From assembly GCF_932274485.2 (NCBI RefSeq), contig NC_065885.2, forward strand, positions 38,577,062-38,641,061: a DNA stretch of 64,000 nt. Reading direction: 5' to 3'. The position numbers and the translations under genes were made by a program. This DNA comes from Patella vulgata. Its lineage: Eukaryota > Mollusca > Gastropoda > Patellidae. Position 1 is the stretch's first letter. The number at the start of each line of letters is the position of its first letter. The notes under the pieces were generated by a model. That model was not told the DNA's origin. It saw only the letters and a list, made by a program, of their open reading frames with translations, and ran no database searches. Of the stretch, positions 24,508-35,771 are shown one piece after another.

Positions 24508-25036
24508 AGCCATCTTTGGTTGTACTAAAATCCCCGCCCCCACCCCATCTCATTAATAAATTTTCGATATTATAGATTCTCCCAACATGTCCCTTATATT
24601 TTTAGAGGATTTTTGTTCTTGTTTTCTTAGTACAAATTGTGTATTGTTATAGTTGTACTTATATAATGCAATCTTATTTAACTTCATGCACATGGCCTCA
24701 CTACCTGTGCTTTATCAACTTCCCACTATCCATACATGCTACCCTTTTGAAGGGCTTCATAACTGTTAATAACCCTCTAATCATGCAGTATCAGTGCTTA
24801 TTAGTAGCTAATTACCTTGTTATGTTTGTTGTTATTGTTAAATATCCTTTACACCTTGATTATTTCTATTACTGTTATTCTTAATCCATGCAGATGGTTT
24901 CTTATTAATTTCATATATATTGTCCACAAGTTTACTAAATTGTCATTTGTGCTTGATAACGATAAGAGGATACTTGTCGAAACGTCGTGCTTTTAGAATA
25001 AACTAGTGATTGTATCCCATAAAAACTGTGTTCTGT
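24274..25036 (+). repeat. right arm of Penelope-like inverted repeat
   Basis: Inverted copy of 23137-23899. Contains the endonuclease C-terminus (to 24507), a roughly 450-bp 3' UTR and the hammerhead-like segment at 24952-24990. It ends at TGTGTTCTG, where the target duplication begins. Confidence 0.9.
24952..24990 (+). ncRNA. hammerhead-ribozyme-like fold at the end of the Penelope-like element
   Basis: GATAAG (24961-24966) pairs over six bases with CTTGTC (24973-24978) around loop AGGATA, immediately followed by GAAAC. The strand before the stem reads TTGATAA, two changes from the hammerhead core CTGATGA, with one extra base. Small hammerhead ribozymes in Penelope-like elements are established; this copy looks degenerate. 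The mirror image lies in the left arm (23183-23221). Confidence 0.4.
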
Positions 25037-25048
25037 CAAATTACAATG

Positions 25049-28000
25049 GTTTTGAAAATAAAATAGTTTTCTTAGATCTCCCCCCGAAATTATCTTCATG
25101 TAGTAATCCATATGATAACCCCCAATTGCTTGGATAACGCAACAACTAGCAGCACAAAAGTTAATTTTTTGGTTTCAAGAGAAAATCATTGATAATATTC
25201 AATCGGACTTCATTATAATTCTGTTTTAATTTTCAGACATCACAAGAATTTAAGATTGCCTAAATTGAAATAATGCAATCTGAAATCAATCGAAAAATTC
25301 TCCAAATTACCGGGCTGGTCTGTAGCAGATTTAAACACATCTGTGTAACCTATATTCAGGAACTCATGTCAAATTTCATTAACCCCCATTGTTCAAATGA
25401 TTCTAAAATTATCATGATGAAAAAAGGGGGTGTAATTTTGAGTGAACTTTGTTGAAGTTGATGAATGAATAAATCTGGTTTAAAGCCTAGCTGTTGTATC
25501 ATCAGACATCCTGCCGAGATCCTGCAGCGCCACCCATGGTAACAGGCTTTAGTCGTCTGCTTCGCACATTGTTTGCAGACCGTGGACACGAAAAAGACCA
25601 ATATTAATGGTCTCTCGTATGATTCATTAATTATATTGATAATTTCTCAGTTAATTTTCTTTACGCAAACTTTCCTCACAGCATTCATTTTCCTCTCCAT
25701 GTTAATGCGAGGCAATCGCAGTGTAATGAACAATAGAAGAAGAATTACACATGATGAGTTATTATCTCCCTTGTTTACACAGACGATACCAGACAGGCTT
25801 GGCGCGGCACGTTTAACGATTCTCCCGCCTTTTAACTATCTCAATCCATATAATTGCTTGCGCCAGTAAGAGAAACGCAACCTTTATCATAATAGTGAAT
25901 ACCCCATGTGCCAGAGATTAAAATCGAATAAACAAACCCCCCTATTCTGTTTTTACAGACAACCAAATATTATAAAGAGGAGGGATCGCCGCTCTACACA
26001 AACTGACCCAAGGTTTTCGATTGGAACTCTTTTGTGATTTTTATCGTCACCTTTGTCAATCCCAGTTCAAACAACGAAACGCGGAACTCCAATCAGCTTT
26101 AAAGTCTCACGACAACTCGGCTTAATTGATAAGGAAATATTCCTAAATCTGCAATTGTTATATCTGCTGCGTTTTGCGTCAACAGTAAAAATGGTTTTGG
26201 TTATTAAGCTTGCCGTGTTTGTCTTTCATAAAGCGATGATATTTGTCATGTAAAGATAGCTTAAATCTGGCAATTATCTCCTAAAAAATTGTACACATTC
26301 ATAATCTGAAAGTTTCCAAAATATTGCTCAAATAATTTTAGTGGATTTGCATACGTTTATGATTCAGTGAGATGGAATATTTGATATCGTAAGATGAATA
26401 ACGGTGAATTAACACGCGGTCTTTTAATTCTACGATGTGGCTGGTGGAAATGTAATTATATCGTAATACCATTACGCCAATGTAAATGATTCATTTTTAA
26501 TGAAATATCAGCTACTGGGAGTATTTACTCTGTTCAACACCAAGGACTCTTAATCTTTTGATGAAAAAATCTGTTTTTACTACTAAAAGTATTATAATGC
26601 AGCAGCTACATAGCCAAGGGGAACTACTCACTGTGAACAACATAATATAGATTTGTCTTACTCATAAAGATATTTCATGAACTCAGATTCCCGGTGCCTT
26701 TTGTCGCGAACTGGTTATAATAAGAGCCTAAAAAATCAATGGCGCAGGAAAGGACCCTTTTCAAAGAAATAAAATTATGAATAAAAGAACCCAGATAGCC
26801 AAAAATTAACATAAGTCTGAAAATGAATACGAAACCGTTTGCTACTATTTTTCATCTGTTTTATGTTGTAAAGAGCTGTGTCCCCAAAGTGAAAATCAGT
26901 CACTCTTAAAGCCATCTCCTACATAGGAGTCCAATTTTACCATGTACTGTCGTTTTATGGTTTATATCATTGTTATAGTAAAATCCGCTAATCTCTTACA
27001 TATGACATCAATCTAATGTAGGGTGGAGATACACACGAACAGATCCACTCACAATAAATCTCATAGTTTTGTTAATTGGTACCAAGAAAAGAATATCATT
27101 CACCATCGATAAAATATTCCTCTCTAAGCGACCTTATAACGTATTTGTTAGCCTTCTGACCAGTTTCAACGTAAAAAGAATGTTGGTCCATACATCAAGC
27201 GTGTGTTTGAGATAACTGGCTTATCATGGTTAATAAGTTACTGGCGGGGATAAATTAGTTTTTATATAATTCATATCAAAAGCAATGATACTTTTTATCA
27301 ACAGACATTAATACCTGTCTAATTCCCGTTTTACCGCTAAATGTGTTTTTTATCCTCGGTATAAGTAATGTAACCTAAACCACTCACATCTCACCACTGG
27401 CAATTTGTCACTACTTAGCTACATATTGGGATGTTACAAAAATTACGTGTCAGTTATAGCAATGGCCTTTTGAAGAATGCTGGATTTGGCAGAAGGAAGG
27501 CTTATTTCCAGAATGTCGGCACTATGTCTGAGAATTTTCGTTTCTACTGTTAGAATTTGACAATAAGAAGTGTTAAGTGTTGTGTTCGTAATATTACTGC
27601 ATGTTTCATGGAATTATTTAGATACTGCTCTTACAAATTCATGACAAAATGTTCACAGAGGTTTACTGAAAATGAAGGTCTGAAGAGTGTAGTTTTCACA
27701 CCGACAGCGACGACCAGTGGCTATAGACTATAGTTTATTATTTTACACCATAATTTAAACCGCAAATTCCCTCAGAAATAATGAAACGCACATGCTCTTA
27801 GCAAGCGGAAGCCGGCAATTTCAAGTCCCCAAAAATACTCCAACTTAAAAAGTAGCCTTCTCTAAGACCGGTAGTAAGCTAGTATTTTAAACTGGTATAG
27901 TAGAGTTACATACGTTTAGGTTTGTCGCTTTTGCTATATTCCTAGACCTCTTTCATTGGATTATATGTTGATATCTTCGTTAAAATTCATCTACGTCTAC

Positions 28001-29606
28001 AGATAAAACCAGAGCTGACGTCCCTCATTCCTCGCCATATAAGTTAAATTGGTTAAAAACAAAACACTGGCGACCTTTAAACTAGCTTAACTTTGTCGTA
28101 CGAAAGCAAAATACGACCGTTTTTCTTTTTGGGTTTTTTTTGTGATTTTTTTTTATTGAGCAAGAGTGATTTAATCGTCCGTTGTGGTAAAGTCCAGCAT
28201 ACATATTTTATCTGAAACATTATTCCTAAACGACATACAATAAAATATGTAGGATCTGTTAAAAGTTATTTATGAATCAGTTCGTAATGAATGCAAATGT
28301 GGCATGTGCCGCCAAAAAAATCAAAAGATCTTCTTTGCTGATAGTGATCAAGGGATTCCTTAATTCCAATTGCTGCCAAATGCCAATTAAATACCAAATA
28401 ATATCTCCAAACAAATGTGATGTCGGAAACAATTACAACATATAACTTGCAGATCAAATATGAGATCATATAATTGTAAGCAAACACCCACTTTTCATTA
28501 AGTAACAATCTTAGATATAAATAATCAAAATGTATTTTAGAAGCGTCTGACACTAGACGCCATCTTTAATTTCTTAAAACGCTCAATGGTGATCGAGGTT
28601 CACCCGGCAGATTCTGAAAGAGAACACTCTAAGCTACTAAAATCAATCATGAAAAAATACTTTGTATACAATTTCCAGGTTCACTCGAAATATTGGGTTT
28701 GACGACCGGACTACAACCTCAACTATGTCATGTAGCAATTTGTACTCTATTAGCTCAGCTCCCCAAGTTCTTGCTGTACTTCCAACATTTTGACTTTAAA
28801 AAATCTACAAAATTTGTTTTTCGCATCCAATATTCTAAAAACGTATATTATGGATATCCACAAATGTCTAGCATTACGTCATATAATGTTCAGTACAACT
28901 TTTAAAACAATATCAGTTATACCATTTGCGACCAAAAGTGGATGAAAAAATTCTAGGAGGAAGGGAATGAGACATTGAATTGGTACCCAAGGCTTCTATA
29001 TTTCTTTATTATACTTCCATTAAATTATGTTATTTTTCATCTATCGGCTAACGTATCTGTTTAACCGTTGAAATGTTATATAAGTATTTGCTAAAATTGA
29101 TTCAGAACATAGAATTTCTTGTCCAACATGTGATCCGAATTGATCAAAAATATTTCTCACATCATAGTTATCTTTCCTGTCTTCCATTCGTAGAAGATGT
29201 TTTTCTCAATTTTCCCATCATCACCACTGAAACAGGCCATGTGTTTACAATTTGTCATATAACAAATGTTTAGATACATTACATACCAACTCTTATATGG
29301 TATATATAAACATAACCTTTTACCAAGGTGACGACCTTCTGGATTTAGAGCCCCTCTCTGGGGCTGTCAACCACAAACCTAAACTAACCTGCATTTTACA
29401 AGTGACATACCACCGTTAGTTATTTACTTCAATGTGCATTTCACTTTCCTAAGTTTTCTTTGGGTGTCGTTTTACTGTAGATTTTATTTGAAAAATGTTG
29501 ATCTTAAGTTTCGTCACCTGTACTGGAGCCATTGGATGGATACCTATCTACGCTAACAACAACAGTGGAGTAGCGGTTCCTTGTCTTTACTCCTAATATA
29601 TAAGGA
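25049..29606. other. long unrecognised stretch
   Basis: The open frames (60-98 codons at 25273-25869, 26053-26253 and 28266-28905) show no recognisable domain. T-rich runs lie near 28121-28157. No copies of this window's repeat families were noticed. Possible intronic or regulatory DNA, not resolvable here. Confidence 0.35.
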
Positions 29607-29800
29607 TTTGGTCGTGCGCGGCAATGTCGGCCCGACCAACGAGCACTGTAGATGCGAGCCGTGCGAGCCGCGAGAACACCGCAGGTGAGAGCCCACGCGG
29701 GGGGGGGGGGGGCTTGTGGGCCATCCCCCAGAAAACTTAGAAAATTGACTCCCTTAGACTCGATTTCTGAGCACTTAAAAAATAGTTTCGGAGATTTGAT
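29607..29800. repeat. GC-rich island with poly-G, probably an old repeat fragment
   Basis: About 110 bp of high GC (GTGCGCGGCAATGTCGGCCC, GCGAGCCGTGCGAGCCGCGA, a run of about 14 G at 29699-29712, then GGGCCATCCCCCAGAAAACT) in otherwise AT-rich DNA. A G-run followed by CCATCCCCCAGAAAA resembles a repeat I recall from several marine invertebrate genomes, but I cannot name it. No other copy is in the window. Confidence 0.35.
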
Positions 29801-30000
29801 ACACTTTTAGTTTTGGCATCTAGTCACCATGTTAAACGAGGCTTTAGCTGTTTCCAACAATATAACATGTGATAGAACTGGTTAAAGTTATATTTGGCAT
29901 GTGTTTAAATTAGGTTCTATCGCATATGTAATATTAGTGGACACGAACATTGTCCTTTAATAAAACTAATAAACGTTCAGTTAAATGTCATGGCCGCAGT

Positions 30001-30240
30001 ATGGGAGTGGAATGGGATTTAATACCCTGTCAACACAATACCTCGGTCACTTTGAGACTAACATACGGTTATTTTTCTATTGTCACATGTGCAAAGCTAG
30101 GGATCGGATTTTGGCCCGCATACTCTTTATAAAATTCCAGCATCAAGGGTTCTTTATGGTGACCGGGATTGAAGAATTCCGAGGTTCTTCTAGCCCAACA
30201 CATTCTAGGTGTCCATACCACTCAACTACCACGGCCTCTA
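30001..30240 (-). repeat. tRNA-derived SINE sharing the 3' domain of SINE-A
   Basis: Read on the minus strand: a tRNA-like head (GTGGTAGTTGAGTGGTATGG with box-B-like TTCTTCAATCCCGG), a body that differs from both SINE-A and SINE-B, then CGTATGTTAGTCTCAAAGTG, GACCGAGGTATTGTGTTGAC and GGTATTAAATCCCATT. The last 70 bp clearly align with the SINE-A end (CATATGTTAGTCCCGAAATG, GACCTAG, TTGTGTCGAGTGGACGTTAAA). Diverged, hence old, or a sister subfamily. Plus-strand frames of 60 and 137 codons across it are repeat readings. Confidence 0.6.
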
Positions 30241-31193
30241 GCAATACCTTGTTGAAGACGGGTTCTAATGGGAGTATGCCTGTACATATAAATTTAATAC
30301 AGTTTTATAGTTTTCCCCCATGGTTTCATATATGTTGTTCTGATTTAAAGGTGCACGACGTACACGTTAATATCTTATCAACATACATCTGTCAATAATA
30401 TGTAAACATAACAGATAAAGTTTACAGATAGTCGACCATCTAGACATACTCACCTGCCGCGACTGAACAAATGTTTATCACACCACAAAATGCAGCCATT
30501 TTCATGTGATCAGTTTCTGGCATACATATGCAAATAACACACCCCACTGTCCCTTAAAAAACAACATGTATTACCAGGTGTAATGTGGGTAATTACTTTT
30601 GAAACGACTTGAAATGTAAAGTTTGCCACAATCAGATTAAATCAGGTGTTATTTACCTGTCGTTTTAATTTTAATATTTTATGTCTGACGTATTTTGTTT
30701 GAATCACATGAAAATCAATAAACAGTTGGTATACTGGGCTGCGTATTATGGTGAATTGTGAGAAAGTGTATATGTTAATGATTCTGAGTGGGTTATGACT
30801 TATAACATTCGGAATACGATTGTCTGATATAAATAGAACTGTTAAATGATAGAAAGTTGGTTAGATTACATTGTAGTGTAAAATTAATACATTGATACAA
30901 TAATACAAAACAAAAACAAAGGAAAACAAATTGTAGAAATCAGAAAAGATAAAGGAAAAGAAGTTAAAACCTAATTCAAATAGGGCAGTGGATTATTTGA
31001 GCAACTTCAATGTGGTAAACAGAATTCTCAAAAGAGTGGGATACAAAAAGTGTACATGATGTTTCGTTGACGTTTAAAGCTGATTGGAGACAATTGCAAC
31101 ACCCGAGTACATTCCGTATCCGATTACGAAAATTAACGAGGACTCCCGATTGAATAATATCGTATCGACATTTTTATGTCGACAAATATACTA
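30241..31193. other. no recognised gene
   Basis: AT-rich with an A-rich tract around 30900-30975. Nothing recognised. Confidence 0.4.
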
Positions 31194-31631
31194 CCCACTA
31201 AGCAATCTGATTAAAACACAGATCCAATTTCGTTTCGTTTTTATAGTTCAAAATTTCGATTTTACTTGTCTTTACTACACTTGGATCTGGAAGCGTTGTT
31301 ATTTAACTTTTGTTCTGCTTGAAATGAGGGGTCAGCCAATCAAATGGTCTGTCGAATCGAGCGTTTGACCTTTTTGCGCGGAACTGTGGGTAGACATTAG
31401 CGGCAATAGAAATCAAAACAAAGCAAAAGTAGATAAAAAATACATGGCGGTCGCTAATTGGTTAATCGAATGACTGACGTAATCGGGTCAAATGTCGCTT
31501 GCTCGGTACCTGACGTCATAGAACGTGGACTCCCACTATAACTTGTTAGATCTACATGTAGTGTAGGCCATCGAAAGTATAAAAAACGAAACGAAATATA
31601 GATCTATATTTTAATTAGATTGCCCACTAAG
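31194..31631. mobile_element. MITE-1: 420-bp inverted-end element with 9-bp target duplication
   Basis: CCCACTAAG occurs at 31194-31202 and 31623-31631. Between them (31203-31622) the two ends are inverted copies for about 45 bp: CAATCTGATTAAAACACAG...ATTTCGTTTCGTTTTTATA on the left and CAATCTAATTAAAATATAG...ATTTCGTTTCGTTTTTTATA on the right (reverse complement). The interior has no transposase, so the element is non-autonomous. A 9-bp duplication (10 if the next C is counted) fits Mutator-like or Merlin-type transposases; the superfamily is inference. The plus-strand frame 31084-31368 is not a gene. Related single ends lie at 33.7, 41.8 and 43.2 kb. Confidence 0.75.
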
Positions 31632-33249
31632 CGAATAGAGATCCAATTTCTTCACTATTCATGTAAGGCGGCTGAAGAAATAATGTAATCGGCTAATATT
31701 TTTGTTGCAATCATTTCAGCCATAACACTAATGAATATTCAATCATTACAGTTCTTTATGTACTGACATCTTGATTTCTCTAATCAATCATTATCAATCA
31801 TTCTTGTCACATTGCATTCATTACATATATAAATATAATAAAATAGAAGTAGGTAATGTCCGTATAGTCTATTTCATATATAGGTCAAGGTCATACCAGA
31901 TGTGTCATAGATAACACTTGTGGATCTGAACAAACCAATTCGCCTTGCAGCATTAAAAGAGAAAAGAAAACTGTTATAATTTGGACATCTCAGTACAATA
32001 ATTACGGCTAGGTTATCAGGACATTGATTCTCAAGATCTGTCTTTTACACTATTTATAAGGAGGTTTTGCGACGATTAGTAGTGGATTTTTCTTTCCTCG
32101 CACAGAAACCTAATGTGTATATATTGCATTTCCTGGTAACTTATGGTTATGGTTCTAAACCATCTATGGCGTTTGTGTTGTAAGATCAAGATGAATGTTA
32201 AACAGGTAAATCCGTTAAGTTAAGTTATCTCGCATACCGCATCCAGATTTCTTCCAGATTTAGTCACGATAATATATACCCATGTAAATCACAATGGAAA
32301 CGAACTATTATCTTTTTAACAACATTAAAATGAATCAAATTCCAAACCTTATTGATATTACCAGGTAGTGGGTGATAAGTAGGTGTCAGTGATTTAACCA
32401 CAGTTTCCTATTTTATATTAAATAATATCACATCATTTTCTCATTGATTTATAGTGTATTTCATTTATTATAGAGTGATCAAAATATGTGATCAAATTGA
32501 CATCGTTATACCTCTCAGCATGACGTTATAACAACACAATATGGCGGCGACAATCTGTATCCATGTATACCAACAATTGATGGCTATGCTCAATATAGCA
32601 TTGTTCAAACTCTGTGATGTGTAATGGACACGGAGACTGTCAATTTCAGAGGTAACAAAGCTGATTATTTAGTTACTAGATTAGACCTACTATGTTTTCT
32701 ATACTCGGTAAATACGCCACCAGTGATCTATGGCTTGTTTCTATTAAGTACCTGTCTGACATTGAATTGAAACGTCTCCTAAGTGTTCAATTCACCGTGT
32801 TTATGACAAGTCAGATGAAAGGTATGTCAGTAATTTCAATATGTAATCTATGTCAGATACTTACAAGTGTTTCAATTTACCTGGGGGTAAACATCATAAG
32901 TATCTGACATAGACTCTAGTCTATATTTTATTAACAGAATATATATACATACTAAGATACCTGAATCCTGTGTATTTCTTTACATGTTACTGAGACAATA
33001 TTGGTTAACTCAGCTAGAAAATTTCATTTTACAGACAATAATTTGGACATATTGTTTTGTGTGAAGTATTTATTCAATTTAAGGGAACTGAAACCCTTAA
33101 ATTTAGGTCAAAATAAAGTATTACATTGTGCTGTTATTTCGATTAATAATGGGGAAAACTGTTGTAACAAATTGATAGTCCAAGGTAGACTTGTTTACTT
33201 ATTTTAGTATCATTTCTTTACTTAATGTGACTACTATGCCAGTTCCAGG
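31632..33249. other. no recognised gene
   Basis: Includes AATATGGCGGCGAC at about 32539-32552, a YY1-type initiator motif, without a recognisable exon after it. TATGTCAGATACTTACAAG (around 32848) and AAGTATCTGACATAGA (around 32898) form a 15-bp inverted pair. Otherwise AT-rich and unremarkable. Confidence 0.4.
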
Positions 33250-33475
33250 TGCATTAGATATACCTTTCTATATACAAAGGACACAACTTTACAGATACAA
33301 GAGATATACCTTTGCAGATACAAAGAGCTCACCTTTTGTAGATACAAGTGATATACCTCTGCTGCAGAGATATACTTTTGCAGATACAAGAGATAGACCT
33401 TTCCAGATACAAGAGATATATCGTTCAAATGTAAAAAGTTTATAAATTGTTAGCCACGTGAACCTTCCAGATACA
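33250..33475 (+). repeat. diverged minisatellite, unit about 23-24 bp
   Basis: Roughly eight imperfect copies of AGATACAAGAGATATACCTT plus 3-4 bases. The array keeps both strands open, which explains overlapping frames of 64-84 codons on both strands. Confidence 0.8.
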
Positions 33476-33710
33476 AGAGGCGTGCAACAGATGCACACAG
33501 TGCAATTAAAGATGACATTGCTTTATAGAGTATATTCAGTAATGCAGAGATTGTGATTGGTCGACCCCAGATCAAGCTTCCATTCCAACCCAGTGATACT
33601 GAAATTTCCGGATTTTGATTAACGATAAATTTGTTTGTTATTTAATAAAGGTTAAGGTTATTATTATACTTCATAATTTCGTAAACATGTCTTTAGATGT
33701 TAATGGAGTG

Positions 33711-33769
33711 ACCATCCGAATAAACGGGAACAAAAATAGTACATTGTGTACTTAATTTTAATTAGATTG
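33711..33769 (+). repeat. MITE-1-like right end
   Basis: CATCCGAATAAACGGGAACA followed by CTTAATTTTAATTAGATTG, matching the right end of the 31.2-kb MITE. No left partner or target duplication was found, so this is a solo or diverged copy. Confidence 0.45.
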
Positions 33770-34823
33770 GTGCACCCCAACATGACACAACTTACAACCA
33801 GAGAATTATAGCGACATTCTGTGTATGGACATGAGAAGGTATTTAGTATTTGGAAGTTTTTACAATTTTAGGAAAACAAACGATAATGTTACAAAATAAA
33901 GTCGCGTCTAATTGCTTTCCTTTGACACTGTGACGTCAAAACATTAATGACGGCAATACGCCCATGGTCAGCATGAACATAGGACTCCAGCAAACCAGTA
34001 AAGTTTTGTAGCAGATTTATCTATTGTCTGAATTATCTATTGTTCATAGAACAACCCGTTTAATTTGGGATTATATTAAAATGGGAATGTACTTTGCTAT
34101 AAGGTTACGACTTGTCTGACACTTATTCCAACTTTCTCAACTCCTGATTGCGGAATAGACAATAAAAAAAACCCCAGCATATAGCATGCTAATTAAATTT
34201 AGAACTCTCTATAGAGTTAGTATCATGAACCACTGTTGACAAAACTGTCTCTTTATATCAAAGTTAAATCCCCCAACTTGTCAGAATTAGAGTCAGGTGT
34301 GGAGCTCGAATTTATAATCTAGATCGTCTGGCTTACCATTATTCATATAGTAGGGATGGAGTAGGGAACCAAACTGCCATCCCAAATCGAATAAAATATT
34401 GTGTATCAAAACACGCAAAAATATCGAAATCCACTGCTGTCTTAATAGTGTTGACCATATCCACGGCCACGTCTTGGGTTTATTGTGTTGCGCTTGGTAT
34501 TGTAACGGCTGCTCTAGTTGGGTAAACGTATGCCGCAACTCATAAGGAATGTGTTTGATCCCGGGATTGTGGTAGCCTGTCTAACTTCGTATGTTTCCCC
34601 GAGTACTCTTGTTGTGAGTTAGTCACTTCCTGGCAAGAAGGAGCCGTACCACCAGGAGTCGTAACCTGTGATTATCCTTACCAAACTCTCTTGTAACCGG
34701 TTTAAACATTTGGTACTCACCTTTCAGAAGTCGTCTCGTAAACAACAAAATAGAAATCGTCTCGTAATCAATGATCTCAACCACCCAACATAAAAGTTTA
34801 TTTAGATAAGGTTATATTTCATC
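33770..34823. other. no recognised gene
   Basis: AT-rich; an 81-codon minus-strand frame (34293-34538) has no recognised similarity. Confidence 0.4.
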
Positions 34824-35771
34824 AAGAACATAATTGAATTATATGGCTCTTGTCACTATTACTGTCGTGAGTCTTGGTAACACAATAGGCGCACAATGTA
34901 ACTCGAGTGATATTTATATTAAAATATGTAGATCGTAATTAAATTATAGGAAAATGATATCTTAACATAAGAACAGATGATGTTATGTCTACCTGGGTGA
35001 AGAGTTGGAAAATGACAGTGAAATATACAAAAAAAAGAGAACAAAGTCGATTTAATTTTTTACTTATATACAAAACGGCAACGATTTTAAATTTCGTATT
35101 GCATTGGTAAGTACGCTTATTTGATTTGGCAACATGTGAGTAGCACTGCTATCAATCGATTTGCATCTAGATTTGTGGATGTCGTTAATCATTACGTTGA
35201 AGATAGTGGGATTGATAACCGAACCCTGTGGCATGTCATTTTTTTTTAATTGGTGCACGCCACTAAAGAATTTACCAAAGTTCATAAACCAATTGTTGTA
35301 ATAAAATAATACCATAATATGTTAGTCTCAAAATAACAAGCCAATGTCCCTCTATATATTTGGCTTTTAAGTTTATTGTACGTACATACCAATGCATACA
35401 CGACTGGATCCCACTTTTTGTCTAGTTTTGTTGTCACTTTAAATTGTAGATAATTATATCAGATAAACACAATGGACGTGTGTCTTTCTCTTTTATACCT
35501 ACACTGACAAGATTTATTATTATAATAGGAGGGATCCGATGACGCCACATATCTAAGCGGACGTACGTTCACATGAATAATGTCATTCTCCCACTCTTCA
35601 TCCAGGTAGACATAACATCATCTGTTCTTTATTTAAGATATTATTTTCCTATAATTTACTTACGATCTACATATTCTAATAATATCACTCGAGTTACATT
35701 GTGCGCCTATTGTGTTGCCGAGACTCGCGACAGTAATGGTGGCAAGAGCCATGTAATTCAATTATGTTCTT
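34824..35771. repeat. about 190-bp inverted repeats around a 563-bp spacer
   Basis: The left arm 34824-35017 and right arm 35581-35771 are inverted copies at roughly 85-90% identity by eye (both contain GGCGCACAATGTAACTCGAG and ACAGATGATGTTATGTCTAC in opposite orientation). The spacer contains a LINE reverse-transcriptase fragment. No target duplication is evident. It may be a foldback element, an inverted duplication around a LINE piece, or two oppositely oriented copies of one repeat. Confidence 0.75.
35064..35315 (-). pseudogene. LINE reverse-transcriptase fragment
   Basis: The minus-strand reading includes MPQGSVINPTIFNVMINDI, the conserved PQGS...L-F-N-x-x-INDI block of non-LTR retrotransposon reverse transcriptase (jockey/CR1-like type). 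The downstream YADD-type catalytic motif is not readable, and only about 84 codons are open, against a full ORF2 of about 900-1000. This is a dead LINE fragment inside the inverted repeats. The clade cannot be fixed from one motif. Confidence 0.6.

Larger units (their letters stand above)
23085..25048. mobile_element. Penelope-like retroelement arranged as a near-perfect palindrome
   Basis: A direct repeat TCAAATTACAATG flanks the unit (23085-23097 and 25036-25048). The arms 23137-23899 and 24274-25036 are each 763 bp and inverted; I noticed only about one difference between them. The 374-bp spacer and right arm read, on the plus strand, as the end of a Penelope-like protein with a GIY-YIG endonuclease and 3' UTR. 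The left arm is the same 3' part facing the other way, so the 5'-truncated copies meet head to head. A 39-bp extension (23098-23136) beyond the left arm only matches the 36-bp extension of the 11.3-kb copy in reverse. Inverted terminal repeats plus a 30-40-bp tail are known for this class. The copy is broken and severely 5' truncated (no reverse-transcriptase domain), yet the near-identical arms suggest a recent origin. Confidence 0.85.

Noticed and set aside
35316-35360. Word ATATGTTAGTCTCAAAATAAC resembling the SINE-A 3' domain
   Set aside because: Only about 25 bp match and nothing follows that fits the family.
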